Source: JAPLDA01 sp043787975 (GTDB lineage: Bacteria; Bacteroidota; Bacteroidia; AKYH767-A; 2013-40CM-41-45). From it: 64,000 nucleotides of DNA. Position 1 is the stretch's first letter; the number at the start of each line of letters is the position of its first letter. The stretch spans positions 1-64,000 of the forward strand of contig JAYVUK010000035.1 of the NCBI GenBank assembly GCA_043787975.1, given 5' to 3'. Shown here in pieces: positions 42,205-51,028 of this stretch. Both the position numbers and the translations under genes were made by a program. Below the pieces are notes generated by a model that had not been told where the DNA came from, did no database searches, and saw only the letters and a list, made by a program, of their open reading frames with translations.

Positions 42205-42951
42205 CTAACTTCCAATTTCAAAACCATACTTTACATCTGTTAGATACAGTCCATGCGCCGGCACCGAAAAACCCGCCTCGCTCCTGCTCTTGCCTTCCAC
42301 AATATTCCGGAATTGTTTTTCATCAATTTTATTTTCTCCGACATCGAGCATCGTACCGACAATGGCGCGAACCATGTTGCGAAGAAAACGATCCGCAGTA
42401 ATCTGAAAAACCACTTGACTGCTTTCCTTCCGCCAAAACGCTTCTTCAATTTTGCAAATGTTGGTTTTAACCTGTGTTCTTGATTTGCTGAAAGAACTGA
42501 AGTCGGAATATTCCATCAGTAGTTTACTTGCGTGATTCATCTTTTCCAGGTTCAACTCGTACGGAAAAAAATAAGCAGATTCTTTCAGGAACGGATCCTT
42601 CACATGATACATATAATATTGATAGGTTCTCGAGACCGCATCAAATCGTGCATGTGCTTTATCTGAAACTTGTTTCAATTGTTGAATGGCAATATCATGT
42701 GGCAACAGACAATTCAAATGATGAATAACATATTCGCTATTATCGATCGCTGATGCAATGTCAAAATGTACATAGAATACCTTGGCATGAACTCCTGTAT
42801 CCGTTCTTCCGCAACCAACGGTTTTAATTTCTTCCTTCAGGAAAACCGACAATGCCTTATCCAACTCTGCCTGAACAGAATGAGCATTCTCCTGAATCTG
42901 CCAACCATGATAATTTTTTCCGTTGAAGGAAAGCTTTAGGAAGTAGCGCAC
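42205..42951 (-). CDS. truA: tRNA pseudouridine synthase A
   Basis: The protein has 248 residues and starts at a GTG (42951). The catalytic Asp is D51 in GRTDTGVHA (48-56). The opening MRYFLKLSFNGKNYHGWQIQ and the later AHGLYLTDVKYGFE match TruA. The enzyme converts U38-U40 of the tRNA anticodon arm to pseudouridine. The last residues, FEIGS, are encoded inside a TTCCAAT/ATTGGAA heptad array, so the exact end of the protein may have been set by the repeat. It lies 80 bases upstream of the ABC exporter gene on the same strand. Confidence 0.95.
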   Translation of the reverse strand: MRYFLKLSFNGKNYHGWQIQENAHSVQAELDKALSVFLKEEIKTVGCGRTDTGVHAKVFYVHFDIASAIDNSEYVIHHLNCLLPHDIAIQQLKQVSDKAHARFDAVSRTYQYYMYHVKDPFLKESAYFFPYELNLEKMNHASKLLMEYSDFSSFSKSRTQVKTNICKIEEAFWRKESSQVVFQITADRFLRNMVRAIVGTMLDVGENKIDEKQFRNIVEGKSRSEAGFSVPAHGLYLTDVKYGFEIGS

Positions 42952-43181
42952 GCTTATTATTTAGGCTGCAAAAGTAATGTTAGTTCCGTAATTGAAGTGA
43001 TGAAGTAACTAAGTGACTAAGTGATTGAGTAACTAAGTGATTAAGTGACTAAGAATTGCGATCTTTGAACTAAGAACTTTGAACTGTCATTCCTTAACAT
43101 TTTTTAACGACATCATTCATACGCCTTTCATTTTTTTTTTGATAATCTTGCACCGCAATTTATTGTAACCATTTCGACCTA
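42952..43181. other. intergenic region with a tandem repeat
   Basis: This is the first part of the 338-base gap between the divergent truA and moxR genes. Bases 42994-43053 are a degenerate tandem array of AAGTGA(C/T)TAAGT(A)ACT units. Then a TTTGAACTAAGAAC repeat follows (43063-43086), and a T-rich run at 43128-43140. No reading frame or RNA gene is seen. Confidence 0.55.
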
Positions 43182-43213
43182 TTGACTAACTTGCATTGCA
43201 ATCAATAGTTTTG
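43182..43213 (+). promoter_or_regulatory. Bacteroidota-type promoter for the moxR-bat operon
   Basis: TTG (43182-43184), 21 bases, then TAGTTTTG (43206-43213). It matches the -33/-7 consensus and leaves a leader of about 70 bases to the moxR ATG at 43290. Confidence 0.6.
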
Positions 43214-43289
43214 TATGAAGAATAATGCATGCCGCTTTAAAAAGGCAGACGTTCACACATGAAACTCTAATTACTAAACCTACTATACG

Positions 43290-44279
43290 ATGATGACTGA
43301 CATTAAAGAAATCAACGAACGGATTCAGCGCGAAAGTGCTTTTGTTGACTTGCTCATGATGGAACTGAGCAAAGTAATTGTCGGACAGAAATACATGGTT
43401 GAGCGTTTGCTCATCGGGCTTCTGTCGAACGGACACATTCTACTTGAAGGAGTTCCCGGACTTGCAAAAACGCTGGCGATTAAATCGCTTGCATCTACCA
43501 TCCAGGCGAAGTTCAACCGGATTCAATTTACTCCGGATCTTCTTCCTGCCGATTTGATCGGTACCATGATCTATAACCAGAAGAAAGAAGAGTTTATCGT
43601 GCGCAAAGGACCGATCTTTTCAAATTTTATTCTCGCAGATGAAATCAACCGGGCTCCGGCAAAAGTACAAAGCGCCTTGCTGGAAGCCATGCAGGAAAAA
43701 CAGATTACCATTGGAGAACAAACGTTTCATCTCGAAGAACCTTTCCTGGTTCTTGCCACTCAAAATCCGATTGAACAGGAAGGAACCTATCCGTTGCCGG
43801 AAGCGCAGGTCGATCGTTTTATGCTGAAGGTCATCATTGGTTATCCAACCAAGGAAGAAGAAAAATTGATTATCCGTCAGAACATCACAGGAAGTTTTCC
43901 AACTGTGAACGCCATCATCAAACCTGAAGAGATTATCAAAGCACGGAACCTGACGCGCGATGTGTACATGGATGAAAAAATTGAGAAGTACATTGTTGAC
44001 ATTGTTTTTGCAACACGTTCTCCGAAAGATTACAACCTGGGCAAACTTTCTCAACTGATCAGCTACGGTGGATCACCACGTGCAAGTATCAACCTGGCTC
44101 TTGCTTCCAAAGCCTATGCATTTATCAAGAGAAGAGGTTATGTGATTCCGGAAGATGTTCGCGCAGTTTGTCATGATGTGCTTCGCCATCGTATCGGGTT
44201 GACGTATGAAGCGGAAGCGGAAAATGTAACTGCAGAAAGTATTGTGAATGAAATATTAAATACAGTAGAAGTACCGTAG
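43290..44279 (+). CDS. moxR: MoxR-family AAA+ ATPase
   Basis: The protein has 329 residues. Walker A is GVPGLAKT at 54-61 and Walker B is ILADEINR at 114-121, followed by sensor 1 in VLATQNP. MoxR proteins act as chaperones that load metals or mature VWA-domain partners. Here DUF58, BatA and BatB, all of the VWA type, follow in the same operon, which is the usual arrangement. It may start at either of two adjacent ATGs (43290 or 43293). It is the first gene of the bat operon, with a promoter about 80 bases upstream. Confidence 0.93.
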   Translation: MMTDIKEINERIQRESAFVDLLMMELSKVIVGQKYMVERLLIGLLSNGHILLEGVPGLAKTLAIKSLASTIQAKFNRIQFTPDLLPADLIGTMIYNQKKEEFIVRKGPIFSNFILADEINRAPAKVQSALLEAMQEKQITIGEQTFHLEEPFLVLATQNPIEQEGTYPLPEAQVDRFMLKVIIGYPTKEEEKLIIRQNITGSFPTVNAIIKPEEIIKARNLTRDVYMDEKIEKYIVDIVFATRSPKDYNLGKLSQLISYGGSPRASINLALASKAYAFIKRRGYVIPEDVRAVCHDVLRHRIGLTYEAEAENVTAESIVNEILNTVEVP

Positions 44280-44280
44280 T

Positions 44281-44372
44281 AATTTGATAATGTGATAATG
44301 TGATAATTTGATAATTGTGTTGAATGGACTCTCTGCCATTTTTAAATTATCGAATTATCAAATCATCAAATT
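44281..44372. repeat. TTTGATAAT array with inverted counterpart between moxR and DUF58
   Basis: AATTTGATAATGTGATAATG (start of a run, 44281-44316) faces an inverted run AATTATCGAATTATCAAATC (44345-44372). The intervening mRNA could fold into a long AT-rich hairpin, although the genes are most likely co-transcribed through it. Confidence 0.5.
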
Positions 44373-44375
44373 GAA

Positions 44376-45266
44376 ATGGAAACAACTGATCTTCTTAAGA
44401 AAGTTCGCAAGATTGAAATCAAGACACGTGGTCTCTCCAGCCAGATTTTTTCAGGAGAGTATCACAGTGCCTTCAAAGGACGCGGTATGGCTTTCAGCGA
44501 AGTGCGTGAATATGTTCCCGGTGATCCGATTCGCACCATCGACTGGAACGTGACTGCGCGTTTCAATCATCCGTATGTAAAAGTATATGAAGAAGAGCGT
44601 GAGTTGACAGTCATTTTATTAGTGGATGTCAGCGCTTCGGGTGAATTCGGAACAAAAGTTCAGTTTAAGAAAGATCTCGTTACAGAATTGTGTGCAGTAA
44701 TTTCTTTTTCTGCGATTCAAAACAACGATAAAATCGGCATCATCTTTTTTTCCGACCAGATTGAAAAATTTATTCCACCAAAAAAAGGAAAGTCACACAT
44801 CCTGAGAATCATTCGTGAGCTCATCGAGTTTAAACCGCAGCATCAAAAAACTGACATCAGTAGTGCATTGCGTTATTTGACAAACGTGATCAAGAAACGA
44901 AGCATCTGCTTTGTCATTTCTGATTTCATGGAAAATACAACCATTCAAAAAACACTATTGGATGATGCGTTGAAGCTGGCAAATAAAAAACACGATCTCG
45001 TTGCATTGCAGATATATGATGAACGTGAAACAGATTTACCGGATGTCGGATTGGTGCGATTCCGTCATGCAGAAACCGGTGAGATGCTGACGGTCGATAC
45101 AAGTGATGAGCGTATCCGTATGAATTACAAAAAAAATTGGGCATTAAAGCAGAAACAACTTGCAGATGCATTCGCAAAAAGCGGAGTTGACAATGTAATT
45201 CTTCGCGCTGATCAATCGTATGTGCAACCATTGATGAAATTGTTTAAGAAGAGAGGAAGAAAATAA
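44376..45266 (+). CDS. DUF58-family VWA-like protein
   Basis: The protein has 296 residues. The DUF58 signature GEYHSAFKGRGMAFSEVREY leads to PGDPIRTIDWNVTAR (49-62). DVSAS at 84-88 is the metal-binding start of the VWA-like domain. DUF58 proteins are soluble partners of MoxR ATPases, and the two are almost always encoded next to each other. In this family it is thought to be chaperoned by MoxR and to work with membrane Bat proteins on the cell envelope. The exact reaction is unknown. It is the second gene of the operon. Confidence 0.92.
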   Translation: METTDLLKKVRKIEIKTRGLSSQIFSGEYHSAFKGRGMAFSEVREYVPGDPIRTIDWNVTARFNHPYVKVYEEERELTVILLVDVSASGEFGTKVQFKKDLVTELCAVISFSAIQNNDKIGIIFFSDQIEKFIPPKKGKSHILRIIRELIEFKPQHQKTDISSALRYLTNVIKKRSICFVISDFMENTTIQKTLLDDALKLANKKHDLVALQIYDERETDLPDVGLVRFRHAETGEMLTVDTSDERIRMNYKKNWALKQKQLADAFAKSGVDNVILRADQSYVQPLMKLFKKRGRK

Positions 45267-45332
45267 CCCACGAATTTATTCGTGGGAATGGAATGAAAAA
45301 TTAACGAACAAAGAAACCGTTTCAACGGTTTC
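45267..45332. repeat. two small perfect hairpins between DUF58 and the next bat-operon gene
   Basis: CCCACGAAT/ATTCGTGGG (45267-45286) and GAAACCGT/ACGGTTTC (45313-45332). Both lie in the 84-base gap before the start at 45351. Neither has a T run, so they may instead stabilise or pause the mRNA. Both are of a type found as dispersed repeats in Bacteroidota. Confidence 0.6.
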
Positions 45333-45350
45333 AGTAGAAATTAAAATAGA

Positions 45351-46358
45351 ATGCAAGGAGCTTTGAAAAATATTTTTGAATTGATGAAAACAAAGATCAT
45401 AGCTTTTGTTTTAATCGTCCTTTTTATGTCTTCCAAACTTTTCGCTTCATATCCGAATGTAAGTGTATCAGCAAAAATTGATACGACGAATATCCGGATC
45501 GGTGAACAATTTCACATCAACCTGAATGCAACAGCTCCTGTCGGAACAAAATTATTTTTCCCGGTATTGCCCGACACCATTAAAAAACTCGAAATCGTTC
45601 AGCGATCAAAAATTGACACCACAAAATCTGCTGACGGAAAAACAACGACACTTCATCAACAGTTTACAGTGACATCGTTCGATTCAGGATTCTATGTGAT
45701 CGAACCGATTCCGGTTTATTTCCGGCAAGCCGGAAAACAAGACTCCGACAGTGTTTCAACGGAAGCACAACTCATCACGGTGAGAACAATTGCTGTGGAT
45801 ACCACCCTGGCTATTAAGGAAATTAAGGCACCGATGGATGTTCCTTTTACTTTTAGGGAAGCACTTCCTTACATCATCGGTGTTATAGTGGCCATTCTTT
45901 TAACCATCATCATTATCCGTGAATTTAAAAAGAGAAAGAAAAAAGTGGTGGATGTAAAGGTGAAAATTCCTTCCCGCCCGGCTCATGAGATCGCCTTGGA
46001 AGAGTTGAAGAAAACTGAAGAAGAAAAATTATGGCAGCAAGGTCATTTCAAAAAATATCACAGTTCGGTTTCAGATATCATCAGACAATACATTGAGCAT
46101 CGCTTTTCTGTCAATGCACTCGAATATACCACCGACGAAACACTGGAACATCTGAGAGGAAATATCATCAACGAAGAAGCAAAAGGAAAACTAAAAAATA
46201 TTCTTCAGCTTGCCGACATGGTGAAGTTTGCAAAGCTACAGCCGATCTCTAATGAGAACGAGCAGTCGATCAAAGATGCGTACGGTTTCATCCTGCTTAC
46301 AAAACCGGTGACTGCTGACGATTTCAAAGAAAAGGGAAAGGAGGAAATTGTATCATGA
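45351..46358 (+). CDS. BatD-like/DUF4381-like membrane protein of the bat operon
   Basis: The protein has 335 residues from the ATG at 45351. A second ATG at 45384 (MKTKIIAFVLIVLFMSSKLFA) gives a more usual signal peptide. The first part is a periplasmic beta-rich domain (FHINLNATAPVGTKLFFPVLP, 45-165 approx.). One membrane segment follows (PYIIGVIVAILLTIIIIREF), then a cytoplasmic helical tail (about 190-330). It sits between DUF58 and BatA, as in other Bacteroidota, and overlaps batA by 4 bases. It probably joins a periplasmic sensing or binding face to the cytoplasmic MoxR/DUF58 system, but that is inferred from position. Confidence 0.8.
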   Translation: MQGALKNIFELMKTKIIAFVLIVLFMSSKLFASYPNVSVSAKIDTTNIRIGEQFHINLNATAPVGTKLFFPVLPDTIKKLEIVQRSKIDTTKSADGKTTTLHQQFTVTSFDSGFYVIEPIPVYFRQAGKQDSDSVSTEAQLITVRTIAVDTTLAIKEIKAPMDVPFTFREALPYIIGVIVAILLTIIIIREFKKRKKKVVDVKVKIPSRPAHEIALEELKKTEEEKLWQQGHFKKYHSSVSDIIRQYIEHRFSVNALEYTTDETLEHLRGNIINEEAKGKLKNILQLADMVKFAKLQPISNENEQSIKDAYGFILLTKPVTADDFKEKGKEEIVS

Positions 46359-47350
46359 TTTCCGGAATCACATTTGCACAACCTTACTTTCTTTGGCTGT
46401 TACTTTTAGTTCCCGCGCTGATCCTGGTGCAGATTTTTTATTCAAAAGGGAAAAAGAATGAAGTACGTTTTTCTTCGTTCGAAAATTTTAAAGGATACGT
46501 TCCTACTTTCCGTCAGCGAATCCAATTACTTCCGTTTATATTCCGGCTGCTTGCTGTTGCGGCCATTGCTGTTGCTCTCGCTCGTCCTCAATCAAGTTCG
46601 AGCGGACAAAATGTAACGACTGAAGGAATTGACATTGTGGTAACACTCGATATTTCATCGAGCATGCTTGCAGAAGATTTAAAACCGAATCGCATTGAAG
46701 CGGCAAAAAAAGTTGCCGAACAATTTATTGACGGACGACCAAATGACAGAATTGGCCTGGTGATTTTCAGCGGAGAGAGTTTTACACAATGTCCGCTGAC
46801 AACCGATCATGCGGTGTTGAAAAATCTTTTCCAGGGTGTGCAAAGCGGAATGGTGACGGATGGAACTGCGATTGGTGAAGGTCTTGCGACAGCTGTAAAC
46901 CGGATCAAAGACAGCAAAGCAAAAAGCAAGGTCATTATCTTACTCACGGATGGTGTAAACAATCTTGGTTCTGTTGCGCCGGTGACAGCCGGAGAAATTG
47001 CAAAAACGTTTGGTATCCGTGTCTATACCATTGGAATCGGAACTCAAGGCGTAGCGCCTTATCCTGTCAAGACTCCGTTCGGAATTCAATACCAAAATAT
47101 TCCTGTAGACATCGACGAGCCAATGATGAAGCAGATCGCTGAAGAAACTGGTGGAAAATATTTCCGTGCAACCACCACGTCAAAATTGAAAGAAATTTAT
47201 GCTGACATTGACCAGATGGAGAAAACAAAAATTGCAGTGACTGAGTTTAGGCATAAGTCAGAGGAATTTTATCCGCTCATCATGTTTGCCGCTTTGTTGC
47301 TATGCCTCGAAATACTTTTGAAATTTACACTGCTAAAACTATTGCCGTAA
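46355..47350 (+). CDS. batA: BatA, membrane-anchored VWA protein
   Basis: The protein has 331 residues. Two N-terminal membrane segments (about 8-28 and 58-76) flank a short cytoplasmic loop with VRFSSFENFK. The VWA domain begins GIDIVVTLDISSSM, with the metal-ion site D99-x-S-x-S, and contains LLTDGVNN. A last hydrophobic helix is at about 307-325. BatA and BatB were found in Bacteroides as part of the aerotolerance (Bat) operon. They are thought to form an envelope complex whose VWA domains bind a partner through Mg2+. It overlaps the preceding gene by 4 bases and precedes batB by 6. Confidence 0.92.
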   Translation: MISGITFAQPYFLWLLLLVPALILVQIFYSKGKKNEVRFSSFENFKGYVPTFRQRIQLLPFIFRLLAVAAIAVALARPQSSSSGQNVTTEGIDIVVTLDISSSMLAEDLKPNRIEAAKKVAEQFIDGRPNDRIGLVIFSGESFTQCPLTTDHAVLKNLFQGVQSGMVTDGTAIGEGLATAVNRIKDSKAKSKVIILLTDGVNNLGSVAPVTAGEIAKTFGIRVYTIGIGTQGVAPYPVKTPFGIQYQNIPVDIDEPMMKQIAEETGGKYFRATTTSKLKEIYADIDQMEKTKIAVTEFRHKSEEFYPLIMFAALLLCLEILLKFTLLKLLP

Positions 47351-47356
47351 GAGACC

Positions 47357-48397
47357 ATGTTGCGTTTTGCACATCCCAACTATTTATTCTGGCTCGCACT
47401 CGTGCCTGTCGCCGTCATTCTTTTTATTGTGATGATCTATTCGAAAAAGAAGGCCGTAAAAAAATTCAGCGATTCATCCCTGTTCATCAAGCTTTCCGCT
47501 GAAACTTCAAGGACAAAACCGGTTTTAAAATTAGTTATCTTTTTGATTGCATATTCGCTCATCGCTATCGGTCTTGCAAATCCACAAATCGGAAGCAAAC
47601 TGGAAGAAGTGAAACGTGACGGAGTTGACATTGTAATCGCGCTCGATGTTTCGAACAGTATGAAGGCCGAAGACATCAAACCCAGCCGTCTTGAACGATC
47701 GAAACAAGCGATTTCCAGGTTGATCGATAAACTGGAAAACGATCGCATCGGAATTATTGTATTCGCAGGAACTGCTTATGTCCAGCTTCCGATCACAACC
47801 GATTTTGCTGCTGCGAAACTTTTTCTATCATCCATTGATACCGATATTATTCCCACACAAGGAACAGCGATCGGTTCAGCCATTGATCTTGCATCTCAAT
47901 CTTTTGTCGGACAAGACAACAAACACAAAGCACTCATCATTATCACCGATGGAGAAAACCACGAAGACGATGCAGTGGACGCAGCGAAGAAAGCAACTGC
48001 CGAAGGAATTATTATTCATACCATTGGAATGGGTTCACCCGAAGGCGCTCCGATTCCAATTTACAAAAACGGTATGCAGGTTGATTTCCTTCGTGACCAT
48101 GACGGACACATCGTTGTTACACGTCTCGACCAGCTTGCCTTGGAGCAAATCGCTGCCGAAGGAAAAGGTCAGTTTATACGCGCTTCTAACAACGATGACG
48201 GGTTGAGTACAATACTCAATGAAATCATGAAGATGAATAAGAAAACATTCGGTACAAAAATTTTTACGGAGTACGAAGACCGCTTCCAGTATTTTATTGG
48301 TGCCGGCTTGTTAATTTTGCTGCTGGAATTCATGATCTCGAATCGGAAGAGTAAATGGATTCAACGACTTAATTTATTCGGGGAGGTGAAACGATGA
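47357..48397 (+). CDS. batB: BatB, membrane-anchored VWA protein
   Basis: The protein has 346 residues, a paralogue of BatA. It has an N-terminal double membrane segment (about 9-27 and 57-76), then a VWA domain with DIVIALDVSNSM, the metal site D97-x-S-x-S, and IIITDGENHED. The last hydrophobic helix is at about 311-330. It follows batA by 6 bases and shares an ATGA overlap with batC, so the two are probably translationally coupled. Role as for BatA: part of the envelope Bat complex. Confidence 0.92.
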   Translation: MLRFAHPNYLFWLALVPVAVILFIVMIYSKKKAVKKFSDSSLFIKLSAETSRTKPVLKLVIFLIAYSLIAIGLANPQIGSKLEEVKRDGVDIVIALDVSNSMKAEDIKPSRLERSKQAISRLIDKLENDRIGIIVFAGTAYVQLPITTDFAAAKLFLSSIDTDIIPTQGTAIGSAIDLASQSFVGQDNKHKALIIITDGENHEDDAVDAAKKATAEGIIIHTIGMGSPEGAPIPIYKNGMQVDFLRDHDGHIVVTRLDQLALEQIAAEGKGQFIRASNNDDGLSTILNEIMKMNKKTFGTKIFTEYEDRFQYFIGAGLLILLLEFMISNRKSKWIQRLNLFGEVKR

Positions 48398-49128
48398 AAA
48401 TCGGAAATTGGAAATCGGAAATCGGAAATCGGAAATTTATTTTCCTTTATCTGCTTGCCTTTACTTTTTTAAATTCAAACTCATTGAAAGCGCAAAGCGA
48501 AGAGCGGAAGTTGATTCGAGATGGAAACAAATTATACAACGGAAAAAAATTCAGTGACGCAGAAGTGGACTACAAAAAATCATTGAACCTGAATAAAAAT
48601 TCCGTTCCCGGAAATTACAACCTTGGCAATGCGTATTACAAGCAGGGGAAATTTGATGAGGCATCTCAGCAATACCAAAATGTTCTATCAAACAAAGATT
48701 TAAATGACGACCAGAAAGCAAAAGCATTTCATAATATTGGCAATTCTTTGCTGGAGTCGAAAAAGTTTCCTGAAAGTATAAATGCTTATAAAAATGCACT
48801 GAAGCTGAATCCGAAGGACAACGACACACGTTACAATCTTGCGTACGCGCAGTCCATGCTTCAGCAACAACAGCAGCAACAGAAACAAGGCGACAAAAAC
48901 GATCAGAAGAAAAACCAGGACAACAAAGACCAACAGAAGAAAGAACAACAAAGTAAAGATCAACAGAAACAGGAAAAACAAGAACAGAAACAAGCCCAGG
49001 AAAAGAAAAATATTTCAAAAGAAGATGCTGAAAAAATTCTACAGGCATTAAATAATGACGAGAAAAACACGCAGAAGAAATTGATAAAGAAAGATGGAAC
49101 GAGGATACAGATAGAGAAGAACTGGTAA
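48394..49128 (+). CDS. batC: BatC, TPR protein
   Basis: The protein has 244 residues. Its start overlaps the batB stop (ATGA at 48394-48397). The first 14 residues are encoded by an ATYGGAA heptad array (48400-48434) and then a membrane/signal segment (about 15-31, ending LKAQS). Three or four TPR-type helices follow (LYNGKKFSDAEVDYKKSL, GNYNLGNAYYKQGKF, FHNIGNSLLESKKFPESINA). The C-terminal third is a Gln/Lys-rich, probably disordered stretch (about 150-225). It is periplasmic or membrane-attached and is thought to be a scaffold in the Bat complex. The low-complexity tail is unusually rich in Gln and Lys. Confidence 0.88.
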   Translation: MKIGNWKSEIGNRKFIFLYLLAFTFLNSNSLKAQSEERKLIRDGNKLYNGKKFSDAEVDYKKSLNLNKNSVPGNYNLGNAYYKQGKFDEASQQYQNVLSNKDLNDDQKAKAFHNIGNSLLESKKFPESINAYKNALKLNPKDNDTRYNLAYAQSMLQQQQQQQKQGDKNDQKKNQDNKDQQKKEQQSKDQQKQEKQEQKQAQEKKNISKEDAEKILQALNNDEKNTQKKLIKKDGTRIQIEKNW

Positions 49129-49165
49129 CTCCTTCAATTCTAAATTTTAAATTATAAATTATAAA

Positions 49166-51025
49166 TTGATTAGCGAGCTCAAAAATATTTTTTGTTTAGG
49201 AAGGAAGGTAAATTTTATCCCGGTTACATTCCTGTTCTTATTTTTTTGTTCAGCTATTTTTGGACAGGAATTTACAGCATCGGTTTCACCAAGCACTGTG
49301 GCTGTCGGAGACCAGCTACAGGTTTCTTTTACCCTGAATGGAAACGGTTCAAACTTCCATGCTCCCACGTTTGAAAATTTCAATGTACTTGCCGGCCCAA
49401 GCCAGTCAAGCAATATGCAGATCGTAAACGGCAGTGTTTCACAATCCATTTCATACACGTACGTGTTGCAACCGGTCAAAGAAGGAACATTCAAATTCGG
49501 AAGTGCCACCATTGATGCGGGCGGAAAAAAAATCTCTTCAAACCAGGTTACGGTCAATGTTGTAAAAGGAAATCCACAACCAAAATCACAGGGTTCGCAA
49601 GGCAACCAGAAGCAGGATGCAACAGTTCCCGGTGGAAAAAATGTTTTTTTTAGGGCAAGCGTTGATAAGTCGAGTGTATACCAGGGTGAAGGAGTTATCG
49701 TTACCTATAAATTGTATACAAAAGTAAATCTTGTTAATTATTCAATCAGTAAACTACCTTCATTATCCGGCTTCTGGAGCCAGGATATTGCCATGCCACA
49801 GCAGCTCCAGTTTCATTCCGAAAATTATGACGGAGCAAATTACAAAGTAGCTGAAATAAAAAAGATGGTGGTATTTCCGCAACGCGCCGGAACACTTGAA
49901 CTGGATCCGATGGAAGGCGAAGTGGTTGCACGTATACAGGGAAAACGTCAGCAGCAAAATTCCAATGATCCGTTCAGCCAGTTTTTCAATGATCCTTTTT
50001 TCAATTTCAACCAATGGCAGGATGTAAAAGTACCGATGAAAAGCGATGCGATAAAAATTACTGTGCGCGATTTGCCTGCCGGTGCTCCTTCTACATTTAA
50101 CGGAGCTGTTGGGAAATTCAACATCGATATCTCACTTGATAAAAAAGAAGTAAAGTCACACGAAGGCGTCACACTGAAGATTAAAATTTCCGGGAAAGGA
50201 AACCTGAAATTACTCGATCCTCCGAAAGTGGATTTCCCTGCTGACTTTGAAACATACGATCCGAAAATTTCCTCCAACATTATGGCAACTACTGCCGGCG
50301 TGAACGGAAGCAAAACATTTGAATACCTTGTGATTCCACGCAATGCAGGAGATTACAAAATCCCTGTGAGCGGTTTTTCTTTTTTCAATCTCGACAAGAA
50401 ACAATACGAATCTGTTCCGTCACAGGATTTGAATCTGAAAGTTGAGAAAGGAAATGAGACCATTACAACCTCGGTCACAGGCGTGAGTAAATCCGATGTT
50501 CAGTTGCTTGGAAAAGATATTCACTTTATCAAAACAAATCGTCCTGCATTTGTTCAGGGCACGGGATCATTTTTCGGTTCCGGTTTGTTCTACATGCTGA
50601 TCGCAACTCCTGCATTGTTATTTGCTGTGTTACTGGTGTTTAGGAAACGGTACATCGAAATGCAAAGCAACATCGGTTTACTGAAAAGTCAGCGTGCAAA
50701 TAAAGTCGCAAAAAAGAGATTGGGAGCTGCGCAAAAATACCTTGCATCGAACAACAAAGAAAAATTTTTAGATGAAATGTTTAAAGCGCTGTGGGGATTT
50801 ATCAGCGACAGACTCCAGATTCCTGTTTCGGAACTTTCAAAAGAATCGGCCTCCAATGCGTTGCAGTCAAAAAACATTTCCCAAGAAATGATTCTTCAAT
50901 TTGCTGAAACAATAGAAAGTTGCGAGTTTGCACGCTTCGCCCCCGGAATGGCAGCAAGCAATGAAGAAATTTACAGGAAAGGAATTGATGTGATCTCGAA
51001 ATTGGAGGTGGAAATAAAAAGTTGA
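49166..51025 (+). CDS. batD: BatD, beta-rich membrane protein
   Basis: The protein has 619 residues. No ATG or GTG is available at the 5' end: an in-frame stop lies at 49148-49150, and the first usable codon is TTG at 49166. After a signal peptide (about 14-33, VNFIPVTFLFLFFCSAIFG) comes a long periplasmic beta-sandwich region with two or more repeats (TASVSPSTVAVGDQLQVSF; FNIDISLDKKEVKSHEGVTL). One C-terminal membrane segment (about 470-490, FYMLIATPALLFAVLLVF) precedes a cytoplasmic helical tail. Order in the operon and the predicted layout match BatD. It probably receives or presents substrates to the complex from the periplasm. Confidence 0.88.
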   Translation: MISELKNIFCLGRKVNFIPVTFLFLFFCSAIFGQEFTASVSPSTVAVGDQLQVSFTLNGNGSNFHAPTFENFNVLAGPSQSSNMQIVNGSVSQSISYTYVLQPVKEGTFKFGSATIDAGGKKISSNQVTVNVVKGNPQPKSQGSQGNQKQDATVPGGKNVFFRASVDKSSVYQGEGVIVTYKLYTKVNLVNYSISKLPSLSGFWSQDIAMPQQLQFHSENYDGANYKVAEIKKMVVFPQRAGTLELDPMEGEVVARIQGKRQQQNSNDPFSQFFNDPFFNFNQWQDVKVPMKSDAIKITVRDLPAGAPSTFNGAVGKFNIDISLDKKEVKSHEGVTLKIKISGKGNLKLLDPPKVDFPADFETYDPKISSNIMATTAGVNGSKTFEYLVIPRNAGDYKIPVSGFSFFNLDKKQYESVPSQDLNLKVEKGNETITTSVTGVSKSDVQLLGKDIHFIKTNRPAFVQGTGSFFGSGLFYMLIATPALLFAVLLVFRKRYIEMQSNIGLLKSQRANKVAKKRLGAAQKYLASNNKEKFLDEMFKALWGFISDRLQIPVSELSKESASNALQSKNISQEMILQFAETIESCEFARFAPGMAASNEEIYRKGIDVISKLEVEIKS

Positions 51026-51028
51026 AAC

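Noticed and set aside
48551..49048. Minus-strand frame inside batC
   Set aside because: A product of the Gln/Lys-rich repeats read backwards (Phe/Leu/Val/Cys-rich). Not protein-like.
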